Source: Zeugodacus cucurbitae
Lineage: Eukaryota > Arthropoda > Insecta > Diptera > Tephritidae
Assembly: GCF_028554725.1 (NCBI RefSeq)
Contig: NC_071667.1
Location: forward strand, 10,275,501 to 10,339,500
Reading direction: 5' to 3'
DNA length: 64,000 nt
Shown: positions 11,381 to 23,655 of the stretch, piece after piece
Position numbering within the stretch: position 1 is the stretch's first letter
Layout: each line of letters begins with the position of its first letter
Made by a program: the position numbers and the translations under genes
Notes under the pieces: model-generated
Told to the model about the DNA's origin: nothing
The model's input: the letters and a program-made list of their open reading frames with translations, nothing else
Database searches by the model: none

Positions 11381-13337
11381 GTCCACAAGTTTTTCTAGCT
11401 TTCGCCATATCCGGTCTTCATGCCACTTTTCAGATTCCAGGACGAAAAAATGGGTGGTTAGCGGATGTGACCCTTATAAAAGTTTTACAAACGGAAGTGT
11501 GGTGTGCAAAAGAATATTTCACAAACAACACCAATTTGGTTGTGAATTGCGTTTTGATGCATAAATCTCGTCAAATTTGAACTGAACCTGTTAAAAACAG
11601 CAAGAGCTAATACTATTTTTATGACCTCTTACGACTCACAGTGATAATTTAAGTTTTGGGTACTGAAACTGCTTATGCAAAATAGTATCTGAAGCATGAC
11701 GAATTTCGTTGACAAGCATCGCTCTTGCGACCTTCACTGTTTTTAGGGCGATTCCTGTTTGTTGAATTATTACATATTGTTATTGCCTACATTTCGGCGG
11801 ATTGCTATACAGGTCGGTTCAGCCAAGTTGACCTATAAAAAACATACCTTATGTTATATAATACAAATAACAATAAGATGATACACTTTTTAATGGTAAT
11901 CTGTGTTTCCTTTTCCTACAATGCTTGAAAGCATTTCGGATGTCTCCTGTTGCGTAAGTTTCGTCATTCCAACGATTCATATCTTGAACTTTGAATATTC
12001 AACATAAAGTGCTGAGAATTCAATAAATCCTAAAATTAAGTTACTTATTTACTCTATTTCCCTAAGCACACAGTAAATAGCTTGCTGCCATATCTATTGA
12101 AAACTCGTATGCCAACAACGAAGAATTAACCTCAACGTTGCCATGTATAAATATCGTATAATTAATTAGAATTGTTAATGAAACGTGACACTTTGTGCTG
12201 TAATTAATGTTCACGAAATATTATAACTGATTATTAATTTGCGTATTTAAATAGATAACACTATTGTGTTGAAGGTGTTGAAAAGCATTTGCGAAAATTA
12301 ATTAATATCAGTTGTTGTTTATTACAAAGCAAATATTTGAGTGTTAAGTGTTGGCCGAATTCATGCTAAAATTTACAAATTAAATTTGATCAAAAAGCTT
12401 TGAAATTACTCTTTGAATATTATTTGACATAAAGAATATAGTATATACAGATTTTATATGTGTTAAACTAAATAGTGTATATTAATGTTTAAAATTTAAG
12501 TTATTCTATAATAATTATCTAATAATTTCTGTTTATCTTTATCTTTTTAGGTATGTACCTATACAAATTTCCGGAAAGATGCACGGTACTGTATTTAGTC
12601 AAGCAAGTAAAAGTGTTAAAAAATATTAAACTGAAAACAATATTATTCCAATCGGTACAGTTTTTAATATTGTAGTGTTTGTATTTTGCGATCGTGATGT
12701 TATTTCGTTTCGTAACACATTTTCGTTGCAGTTGAAAAGAAATTGCTTTCAACCGTGATGAAGTTTTACTGCTAAAATTATGTAGTGAATCTTATATAAA
12801 TAGTAGTGTATCTTATATAAATATATCCTACTAGCAGATCGCTCCGGCTTCGTTATAAGTTTTTGTGTATAAATATGTATATAATGTAATGTTATGTATA
12901 TAAGTATGTACTTGTGCTGCTTGTAAATTTCTAATATTTTGTTCTTCAAGCCGTATTCGATCCTCAAGTTCGTACTTGGGAGGTTTTGAAATTTTGATCA
13001 GTATGCAGCTGCGAGTGCTCTTTACTCGACTCTCTGGCACGCGATTGCGATGCGAAGAGAATGACTTGCAAGACGATTTTCAGTTTCAGACTAAGATTCT
13101 CCATCACGGAGAAAGTTGAGATTCTTGCAAAATATATAGCTTATCTTACTCAGGGTGAATGTAGATTTCCAATGCTGAAAGAATTTTTTAAATCGGCACA
13201 TTAGTTTTCGAGTTTATTCATTACAAACATACATACAAATCCTTCCTCTTTATAATAGTAGTATAGATATCATAAATATATAAAAATAAAGTCACATAAG
13301 GCGCCTGTAGATATGCTATAGTTTTGCTATGTGTACG
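11381..13337. other. Non-coding, AT-rich
   Basis: A near-exact short direct repeat of TAGTGAATCTTATATAAAT (12783 and about 12807) is present; nothing else is recognised. Confidence 0.55.
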
Positions 13338-13968
13338 CTAGAGTGGCCCTTATTTTCCAAAGTATTGCGATTCTCGATCGCACCCCCTAGAAATATACGA
13401 ATAGCCCAAAAACTAGTATATACAAAGTTTTGGGTCAATCAAAAAAGGTTTAGAGGTTGTGCAAGGAGCTTGAAATCCTGAAAAATTAAGAATTTTTGCC
13501 ATTTTTATGTCTCCATATTTCAAAGCCACACTATCTGGTTTCCATACCGTAATAAGATCTGCATTTTATTACCTTTCCAAAATTACCACAATCTTAAAAA
13601 TCGGTCGATTGATGATAGAGTTACAGAAATACAAATATGAAAGTAAATTTAATGTGGTGCATTCTCAAGCGTCGCATGCTCGTGATATACCGTTATAACG
13701 GTTCTAATGTTATTCTTATTATCTTATTACGGTATGGAAAACCAGTAAGGGGTAGTGTGACTTTGAAATATGGAAGTCTGAGACATAAAAATGTCAAAAA
13801 TTCTTATTTTTTTCAGGATTTCAATCTCCTTGCGCAACCTCTAAACCTTTTTTGATTGACCCAAAACTTTGTATATACTAGTTTTTGGGCTATTCGCATA
13901 TTTCTAGGGGGTGCGATCGAGAATCCAGAAACTTTTTTTATCCTCCATACAACTAAGGGCCACCCTAG
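13338..13968. mobile_element. Foldback (long inverted repeat) element
   Basis: Two arms of about 220-250 bases (13338-13558 and 13721-13968) are inverted copies of each other, separated by a 160-base loop. Each arm contains GATTCTCGATCGCACCCCCT, AGCCCAAAAACTAGTATATA, AGGTTTAGAGGTTG and CCATACCGTAATAAGAT. The ends read CTAGAGTGGCCCTTA and, on the other strand, CTAGGGTGGCCCTTA. It has no coding capacity. The superfamily is unknown; CTAG at both ends may be part of the target site. Confidence 0.85.
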
Positions 13969-16587
13969 TATACCCACATGCATACATATAGCTAAATAAA
14001 TACTAATAAATTTGGTATTTTGAATGTAATATTCTCATAAGTATGCACTATAACGGTAAAACGCCAATTAATTCAAAGCAGAATCACATTTTTACGTGAA
14101 AAACTACACTGCCACTCAATGAACTTACGCTTCTGAACTTTTTCCAAAAATTTTGCAACTCAATAAAGCCCCAGTGAAATGCAAGATTGAGTTGCCTGCA
14201 TAAAAGTTTCCTTGTTATATACGAAATTTAGTTATTTATTTTTTTCTAAGCCCAGTTTCGCTTACAACACTTAACTTGGCTGTGAAACTTGTTATGCTTG
14301 TTTAGAAAACATGTAATAGACCTTCAAACTCCACTTTGTGATGTGGCGTTTTTTCACTCCTTTTTTTTTGTTATTTTTGGCAACATATTTTACACTTCAC
14401 TTCATGCGGCGGCAACAGAATGCAAACTCATTGTTGATATTTACACCAAACGAAAAAGTTTTACACACACACACACACGCATACGTGGTAAAATCGTTTA
14501 ATGTTTACTCCAACTTTGTACACTTGGTTTTGTTGCTCAGCGTTTTCAGTCTACATTTGTTGTTGTTGCATGATATAGTGGCTGTAATAGTAGTAGTAGT
14601 GTATATATGTATACCTAAGAACCTTAAAAGTTTGAAATATTTTTCGTATTTTTGACGTTTGAGTAGGATAAATAACTTTTTATATAATTTTTTATGTGCC
14701 CAAATTGATTACTACATATTATATTTGTTTACATTCTTATTGAAGGCCTAACGGCATCAAGATCACTGTTCTCATATTTATAGTTATATGCATTTGTAAT
14801 TAAGTAGTATCTGATTTTTAAGTAAATTAATTGAAGTAGATATTTCTATACTATCAAGTCTGTAATGTTTAAATATATTATAATTTCCGAAGAAATAGCC
14901 GTTTCCATTACTTCCAATACACATACATATTTACATGCATAACAGTAAATTCTCACATTTTTAACATCACATATCCGTTTGTTTATTTATGAACTTACAT
15001 GATTGTTTCATGTTTGATTCGCCAATAAATTCATTTACTTACTGTAACACGTTACTCATACGCCCTGTGTGTCCGAAAGTGTTTCATTACATGCATTTAT
15101 AGCAACAGTATTTTATGCTTTATCATATGTGCTGTGAATAATCCCTTTAAGCTGTTTTAATATCACACAGGCGTATGTACGCGCATACTCGTATGCATGT
15201 ATATGTTCACAAAGGCACTTTATGCTTATTGATTGTGTGCTATTAGCTCAGTTGTCAAATATGATCGCTCCCTGCTGGTAAAGATTGACGTCAATATATA
15301 TTTATTTAAATGTGTGTGCTCATATAAAAACATCTGCGCTAATTACTCAAAGGGATCTACTGGCATAAGCATTAGACCTTAATGAAAGCATTCATTAAAT
15401 TTTTAAGTTAATTAAATTAATTAATTGTTTTGCTGTTAAGTGTGAAATGAAAACGAAATTTCTCACTTTGCTGCAACGAAAATGTGTTACGCAACGAAAT
15501 TACGTCACGCCCACTTTATATGTAGTGCCACTATAATGAAACTGGAATTCGCAGATGTAAAATTTATTGTTGTAAAAATGTTGGTACAATTTATTTCACA
15601 TGGTCAACTGTTCTTATTTGTTTTTTATCAGTTGACAACCCCGCAAACTTAAATTTCATATTATTATATTTATAACAGTAGATATGATTTTATTTTTAAC
15701 AATTAACTATTTCCAAAATTGGGAAGATGACAACTCTGTTATCAAATCCTCTATAATTTTAAGCCTTTGGTTTGTCTTGTATTCTCAGCGTTCAGTGTGG
15801 CACCTTCTCTACAGTTCTCATATTTATTAGTGACACCATTTCGCATTTTAAATTCCAATTTATAAACACTCGTTAAATTTGGTTCGTTTGACAAAATCAA
15901 AACCAAGAAGAAGCACTATGCGAAAGCAATCTAGTATTAAATTGGCTGTGAACAGCTAAACAGCAAGCAACTCAGTGTGGCCCCGTACAATACTGTGCCA
16001 ATAAAGTACAATACGAACTTCTTAATTTACACAGTCTGATGAAAATGAGATTTTATAACGCCCACATTTGAAGAGAATTCGCGCGGAAGCCAAAAATTGG
16101 GGAGAAAAGTGATCTGCGCGCAATTTTTTCGTAAGCCAACCGGGGGCATGCTAATATTGTTTGTGCTACAGAAATTGCGCGTAAATTTTATTTATACTTA
16201 AATTAGACGAATTTTAAGTAGCTGCCACTCTTCACAAACATACACATACACACTCATTAAAAGTACTTGAACTTTGACTTGTTTGTGCATTTATGTTTGC
16301 AATTTTGTTTTCGTCTGTGCGTTCGTTTGTCTCGATTGCCACGCTCGTTTGCCTTGGGCTGTAATGTTCTTTTTATTTGGAGTTTGTGTTTGTATTTATG
16401 CTATGTTTGTTTTTGCTTATGTTTTTACACAGCACAGAAATTGGAGCTTTTTAGCGCCAGAATCCTTTGGGAGGTGTCGGCGGCGCTTAGGAAATTAACT
16501 ACGCGCCCATTTTGTATGCTTGCATTAGCACCCTGCAGGCGCGTTACACTCATATACATATACACAAACACATGAAATGAATAAAAA
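13969..16587. other. Non-coding, with a (CA)n microsatellite
   Basis: A (CA)n run lies at about 14465-14480 and short (TAG)n at about 14590. Short forward frames here are hydrophobic because the DNA is T-rich. No gene recognised. Confidence 0.6.
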
Positions 16588-17766
16588 AACAAGTAAGGAA
16601 GGGCTAAGTTCGGTTGTGACCGAACATTTTATACTCTCGCAATTTATTTATTTAAAATTATTAATATAACACACAATTTGACCCACATATTCGTCATATA
16701 TATGGTATAAAGTCCAATGAAAGTTGGAAACCCTAATATTAGGTTAGAAGCACTGAGGTCCTCATGTACGATGTATAGGGGCCTTGAAAACATATTGAAA
16801 ACCTATGGTCCGATTTCGGCGATTTTTAGAAAGGGGCTGCCACACTATAACTGCAGTATCTATGTAAAGTTCTGTTCCGATATCTTCACTGTGCTTACTT
16901 TACATACACTTTACATACACTTTACATATTGTAAAGTAAACTAATCAGATCGGCTTCAAAGTTTTGGTATAGAGGAAGTACGCGTGGTTGTGAACCGATT
17001 TGGCCTATTTTCACAACATATCATTGGGATGAAAAGAAAATATTATAAAACAAATTTCATTGATATTGGTCGAGTAGTTTCGGAGATATGTTTTTTGACC
17101 CATAACTGGGCGGAGCCACACCCACTTCAAATTTTGTATACCTATTTGGGTGGAGCCCTTCAGTACCTTTTTCATATTGACATTTAAGGTTTCTGGTGTT
17201 TTCCCTTTCAGGATTAAAGCATTTTTAGCGTTTTTCAACATAACCTTTGTATGGGAGGTGGGCGTGGTTATAATCCGATTTTCTCCATTTTTGGAATGTA
17301 TAAGGTAGTACCTAAACGAAACGATTCTAGAAAGTTTGGTTGATGTAGCTCAAGCAGTTTACGAGATATGTACAATAAACTTAGCAGGGGGCGGAGCCAC
17401 GCCCACTTCGCCAAAAAAATTACATGCAAATATGCACCTTCATAAAACGATCCTCGGTTTTCGCCATTTTGCGGGCGTGGCAGTGGTCCGATTTTGCCTA
17501 TCGGACTATTTGCAACCTTCCTATGGTGCCAAGAAACAAGTGTGCCAAGTTTCATGAAGATATCTTAATTTTTACTCAAATTACAGCTTGCACAAACGGA
17601 CGGACGGACAGATAGACATCCGGATTTGAACTCCATTCTTCACTCTTTTTTGTCACTTTACTATATATAACTCTATATCTAACTCGTTTAGTTTTGGGTG
17701 TTACAAACAACCGTTATGTGAACAAAACTATAATACTCTCTTAGCAACTTTGTTGCGAGAGTATAA
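16588..17766 (+). mobile_element. INE-1/DNAREP1-like element, copy 3
   Basis: This copy begins AACAAGTAAGGAAGGGCTAAG with an intact hairpin (GTTCGG-TTGTGA-CCGAAC) and TATACTCTCGCAA, and ends GTTGCGAGAGTATAA. Its length is close to copy 1 and it shares the internal blocks TATGGGAGGTGGGCGTGG and GGACGGACGGACAGATAGAC. The 13-base subterminal inverted repeat is perfect here, making this the best preserved copy. Confidence 0.75.
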
Positions 17767-20515
17767 TAAAGTAAACTTCTTTTAATAAGAGCACGCTGGC
17801 GGTGAAGCTCAAACGCAGCTATAAATTATTTTCCGACTTTTGCCACATTTTTGCTGTTTTATTCCACAATTTTATGTGTGCTTCTCCGTTGATTCGTTTG
17901 ACTTTCGCTTGTGTTTGAATGTTTTTGGCCTCAAAAGGAAATTAAAATATTTTTTGGGATCTATCTTTATCTCTATATGTCATCGTCTAAAATATAAATA
18001 GTTATAAATATATTGTATAGAACCCAAATAATCGCCTAGAAATTAAAGCGTACTAGTTGAGATATGCATATGACAACGTTGAGGAACTTGTCCTACTTGT
18101 TCGGTCCAATATAAATAAAATTCTGTAGGGTTAACTGCAAATATGACAGGCTTTTCAGAGATCTAATACTCAAGATTCTGAAAAATAAAACAATATGTAA
18201 ATATGTAACGGATATATTTTATTTCCAACAACATCGTGTAGAATTTAAATCTTATCATCTCCAAAGTTGCGACACGAGGTTTTCATCAGTTTAATTTTAG
18301 CATTGTAAACGCTAATTTATCAAGTGCTATAAACTCAAAACCCCCTTAGCATACTATTTACACCATGACCCTCTTTTCTTTGCCTTTGAAAGAAAACAAA
18401 ACAATAACCGAGATGCGAGCACAAAGCCCAATTGACCTTCTATAATGGCAATGTAATAATTCCTGTTGCTGAATGTATGTAGTCAGCTGAAAAATCTACA
18501 AGAGAGACAGCGAAATAAGGTGCTGCAGTAAGGAAAAGCAAACCAAGCGATTAACCAGAAAAAGTAATAAAAAGATATTGAAAAAAATTCAATATGCTTA
18601 AATGCTTTTATACTTGTTAGTGCGGATATATCCTGTAGGAAATTCATATTTTTTAAATAAAGTTGAAGTTTATTAAAGCTTTCTGGAGAATAGTCTGGCC
18701 ATTCAATTTACATACCAATAAAAAAGTAAAATAAAGAAATGTAAGAAAATCATAAAAGAATATTTTCAGAGGAATTTCAATTGATAATTAAATGGATATA
18801 ATGTTTCATTTGATGACAAGGTCATTAAGTCGGATCGTCTAGTGATCTAGATATTGGTTTCATTGAAACTCTTCATATTGCGCAGAGATAAACGTCTGCT
18901 TCATAGATACGTTTAGGTTATCAAAAACCGGTCTTGGTGTGGATGGTTGCGCTTTCCTAGTGGGTATGATTGTACTCTACTTACATTAATGTCTGCGGCA
19001 CATTTTCATATGTATGTATTTTTAAGCCATGCTTTTCTCGTGTCCATGGCATTGTGTGCGAAAAGGTTAAAATATAAATTTTTCACTTTCTCTTTGAAAG
19101 CAAAAATTATAAGAATATCGAAGATCATCAGGAAAATGTATACCACTTACCATTCCTGCATATCATATATATAATATATGTACATATGCTTTATACTATA
19201 CATAGCATATATTCACATGTTGCAGACTTTCGGGTCATTCTGCAATCCGGCAGTGTCTCATAAGTTTCTTATCATAACTCTCACTAACACGAGTATCCTG
19301 TGTACTTAATAAAATTGGCATATTTTCATTCTTATTTTCATTTTATTTTTTGGACAATCAGTATCTTCAAGAGAGTATGCTGATGTGTTTGTAATATGAC
19401 CCGTTAGTAAAATTCCACACAATATATACATCTTTACATATGTAAATGTAAATACTTACTCAGAATGTTGTTGTTGCATATCGTAAGTGTTAGTGAGTTG
19501 CAAAGCAATTTATTCCTACACACACAAACATATGTAAGTGGGGTTCTTAGATAAACACATAAGGTCTACCCATGATCCGAGTATAATTTGTGGTTGTCAT
19601 GTCAGCTTTGTAACCAAATCCTTTGCAATGAAATCAGAACTGGGAAAAAAGTAAAAAAATAACAAATGACATAGGCACTCTATGCTTGTAACACTTATTC
19701 CATCATTATCTGCAGACATAAATGCTGCTTACATATATAAATTTGAGATCTTACACATACTAAATTTTGATTATGAAATGTCTTCCAACCAAATGATAAG
19801 TACATTATTCAGTAGTGTTGTCGTTGATTTTTTATTTATGTTGTCAGATAACTTAAAATAATAAGCCTTCTTAACCATGATATTTTATCACTTTATTAAA
19901 CTTGCTGCGGGCAAACGATTGGTAATCTTTATGAGTGATAAAAACACAAAAGGTTTTGTAAAATAGTTGGTTGAAACATTGTATTTAAAATGCGAATATA
20001 TGAAATTCGTTTTTAACTATTATTCCATTAAATTAAAATTATTCAAAAAATATTTTACGTAACTATATACATATGTATATATAATATGTTAGCACTAAAA
20101 TCTGAAATCAATTAAACTGAATACTATCCCTCTACAATACCTAAACATTTATGGTGTATAAAACATTTACTCGTATAACATAAGTTCTCTTGGTGGTCCC
20201 TTTAGATTTATAGCTATTTCATCCATATTAGATTTTATTCGTTGAAACGGTTTCTTTCCCTATCGATCGTTGCATATAAACAAGTACCGCAACAAAGTGC
20301 TAGTGCTACAAAAGTGGATAACCAATTGCATTGATTACATACCCATTTGATTTTAAATAGGCCAAAAAGTCATGCTAACACAACAAATGTTTACAAACGA
20401 ATTGTGTGCCCTGACTAATTATATCACTTTGTTTATCTTTGCACTGATTTTCTGTATTTCTCTGCGCCACGTTTCGATTGGTTCGCTGGTCGTCCAGCTG
20501 CACTGTGGCCAACGG
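17767..20515. other. Non-coding, AT-rich
   Basis: No coding, RNA or repeat feature recognised. Confidence 0.6.
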
Positions 20516-20523
20516 GCTGTGTG

Positions 20524-21885
20524 TAGGGATGGCAAAAATTTTTTTTAATCGATTAAATAATCAAATGATTAATTGCAAGATATAAAAAAATAATTGCAAT
20601 TAATTGCAATTAATGTAAAAAAATCGAGTAATCGATTAATTCCAATGTTTTCAAATAATACTAAATTGCATAAAGACCACCACCAAGTTTCAGGGCCGAA
20701 TTTTGTATTATAATGCTCTATCACAGAGTCCGAGACATATCCTAAAAGAGAAAATGGTCTATATTTGAAGTTAAGTAGCACAATGGTATTAAATTTTTCA
20801 AAATATGTACAGCAATCTTAAAGTAAAAGAATTGCCTCTTACTTGAAAGACTATGTTTTGCAACTTTGCGTAAAAATAAAACCAATAAAATATAGGAGAC
20901 TATATTCTTATTTCAGACATTCAAATTATGTTGGTATATACACAAAAACAAAAACGAAAATAAAATTAAAATATCGTATTAAAAATTCATTTGTCTTAGT
21001 ATAAAGGAAAATATATTTATTGAAGTCAAGAAAATTTATTCTCTGTTCAACCAAGTTTGAAGAAAAAGCAATTTCCATAAACGTTTTGTTGTCAAACGAT
21101 TGCGTTTTTCGGTCGCAGTTGCACCCGATTTTGAGAAAAGCCGCTCAGCAGGTACTGAGGTACGAAGTAGATGACAATACTTTTTTGAAAGTCGGTACGG
21201 TTTTCATTTCTTCCCAAGCATCAATAGTGTTTCGAAGCTGAAGGGCTTTCATTAATTGGTTTGCTGCTGCAACTCGGCATTTCAATCATGGTGTCAGTGT
21301 CATCATCACTTAGGGGAACATTGTCGTTACTCCTAGATTTCAGAGTCTAATTTGTACACATATATTTATATATAACTAGAAGAAATTTAAAATGTAATAC
21401 CGATTGCTCCATCTTACCACAATTTGCAGGCTACTGTTGCATGCTTTAATTTTAAATACTGCAACATATTTGATGTGTTATTAGAAAAGTTGACATTTAA
21501 CGTAGTTATTGCTATTTTATTAAAAAAATGTCCACACTTCGCTTTTAACTGACGCCATTCCTCTTCAAACAACTGAACGTAAAATGCGTTTGACTTAACT
21601 GTAAATGCAGTGTTACCAGACATTCATTTGTTGATATTAAACTACGTTGACATATTAGAATGTTTACACCGTTTCCAGTCATTAATGACTTATGCCCTTC
21701 GACCCTTGTACGCTAACTTAGATGAACATACAATGTATTAAATTTCAAAATGCAGTTTGCGATTATTTTGCAATTACTCGAGTAATAGTCGAGTAATTAG
21801 AAAAGGTGTTTCGATGCAATTAAATCGTAAATTGAATGAAAATAATCGATTAATTTAATCAAATGATTAATCGTTGCCATCCCTA
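20524..21885 (-). mobile_element. hAT transposon relic with 8-base target duplication
   Basis: Terminal inverted repeats TAGGGATGGCAA and TTGCCATCCCTA are flanked by a perfect 8-base duplication GCTGTGTG (20516-20523 and 21886-21893), diagnostic of hAT. The subterminal regions are rich in AATCGATTAA/CGAGTAATCG palindromic motifs, plausible transposase-binding repeats. The 1,362-base element holds two transposase remnants on the minus strand and is non-autonomous. Confidence 0.92.
21051..21164 (-). pseudogene. hAT transposase C-terminal dimerisation segment
   Basis: An open 38-codon stretch on the minus strand reads RTSVPAERLFSKSGATATEK then RNRLTTKRLWKLLFLQTW. This is the conserved hAT C-terminal dimerisation signature (PAERLFS followed by the basic KRNRL block). 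A second remnant at about 21420-21560 on the same strand reads NNTSNMLQYLKLKH, the histidine end of a BED zinc finger. The intervening catalytic region is deleted or unrecognisable, so no active protein remains. Confidence 0.85.
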
Positions 21886-21893
21886 GCTGTGTG

Positions 21894-23644
21894 CCATTTG
21901 GCTTAATTAAATAATTTATTTTGCTATTGTTGGGAATTAGAGCACCATACACAAGCCATTACATGGTGTACTCGTCTACGCAAATGAAATTGTGAACTGC
22001 AAATGATTACCAATTGAAATGAATGCTCACAAATTGGACCCAAGTCAGTTCAAAGCAAAAAGTTGAGTGAAAATGTGCATAAATACATTTTTGAAGTATT
22101 TTTATTGTATTTTGTAACGGAATGATCATTGAAGGGAAACGCTAACGAAAATGTGTGAAAAGCAAAATTTTAGACAAAATGAAAAACATAAAATCACACA
22201 CCGAGCTCCTATTCGATATCGAATAAAAACTGAAATACACAATTTATTACAAAATCCTCTAACTAAGCCTCTTATAAGTACATATTTATACAGTTATACA
22301 GGTTCACACTAACACGCTGCAGCCTATCGATTACGGGATAAGCTCAAGAAATAATTGGAAATCGTCAGGATATTGTTTTCCAATCCCTATGTTTTTTCAA
22401 ATAATTTCACAAGTGCACAATTGTTTGCTTGTGGTTATTGTTGTATTTAAAGCTATAAGCTCCAGTTATTGCGTTTGAGTGCCACTTGGATTACTCTATG
22501 CAAACGGGCAGCTTATATTCCACTATATGTACTAAACTGTATTTATTTATTTTTTCTTATCACAACGTGTCAGCGCTGACCGACCACTTGCATTGCATAA
22601 GCTGATATGAACACACATAGATACATAGTTACTTACTTACGTTCCAACAACCATAAAGTATACTTATTACATTTTCTTGTGCAAGTAAAAATATAATTTG
22701 GGTAAGGAAGCACCAAGTTCATGCAATTAATTCAGCATAATATCACTCAGTTTTGAATTGTAATGGAACATTTTAAGTGTCAGAACAGACGACACTTCTT
22801 TAAGAAGACGAAGTAGAAATACGTCGAAATTTTTTCTCGTCTATCCAGTCTTCGGTAGATTGAAGTAACGAATACACGAGCTAAAATAAAATGACAGAGA
22901 AATTTAAAAACATCGTGGAATAAATTTTTACTATATGCTCTGCAGTAGTCATTTCTTTCCTTCCATTACCTCCGATATCTATCCCGAGATGCTATATTAT
23001 TAAAACCGTTTTAACATAACTATTACCCTATGTGTAAAATTATATGCTTGTATATACAAATTCTTCTCGCTCAATACAGTTATCACACTTTTTTTTGCGT
23101 CGCGACTGCTATGCGCTTGCGATCCTTATAAAGAGTACATATATACTCATAGGTAGCGAGTAATAGTATTTTTTTTATTTCACTTCCGTTTGCTTTTTTT
23201 CCTACATCAGTACATATAATTTTCCGTACAACAGTCTCTCTGGCATCAACATAGTCACAATCATAGTGCGACAATTTAGTTAATTTGTAATTTGTTGAGA
23301 TGCAATAGTTATATGATAAATGGAGACTTGTTATTTTATCTCACATTTATAAAAGCGTCCCCTATATTCAAGTCATTTATGGTAAGAGTTTGATAGAATA
23401 TATGAGATTAGAAACTATACTCTCAAATGATTTTTTAGTCCAAAAGAAAACATACTCATTTTATTCTGAAGAATTAAAATAAAGCTAGATGTGATTCAGA
23501 CATTAAGAGGAACTGCATTAATCGAATTGAAAAATGGGCGTATCTTTGTTTGCCTTCCTAACACCTTTCATGAGTGATGAGATTAGCCGAAACTTAACGT
23601 AAATATTTTGCGGTGCCTACAATCAGTGGTGAATAAATTATGCT
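21894..23644. other. Non-coding, AT-rich
   Basis: No coding, RNA or repeat feature recognised between the hAT relic and RTE copy 1. Confidence 0.6.
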
Positions 23645-23655
23645 GATTAAATGAT

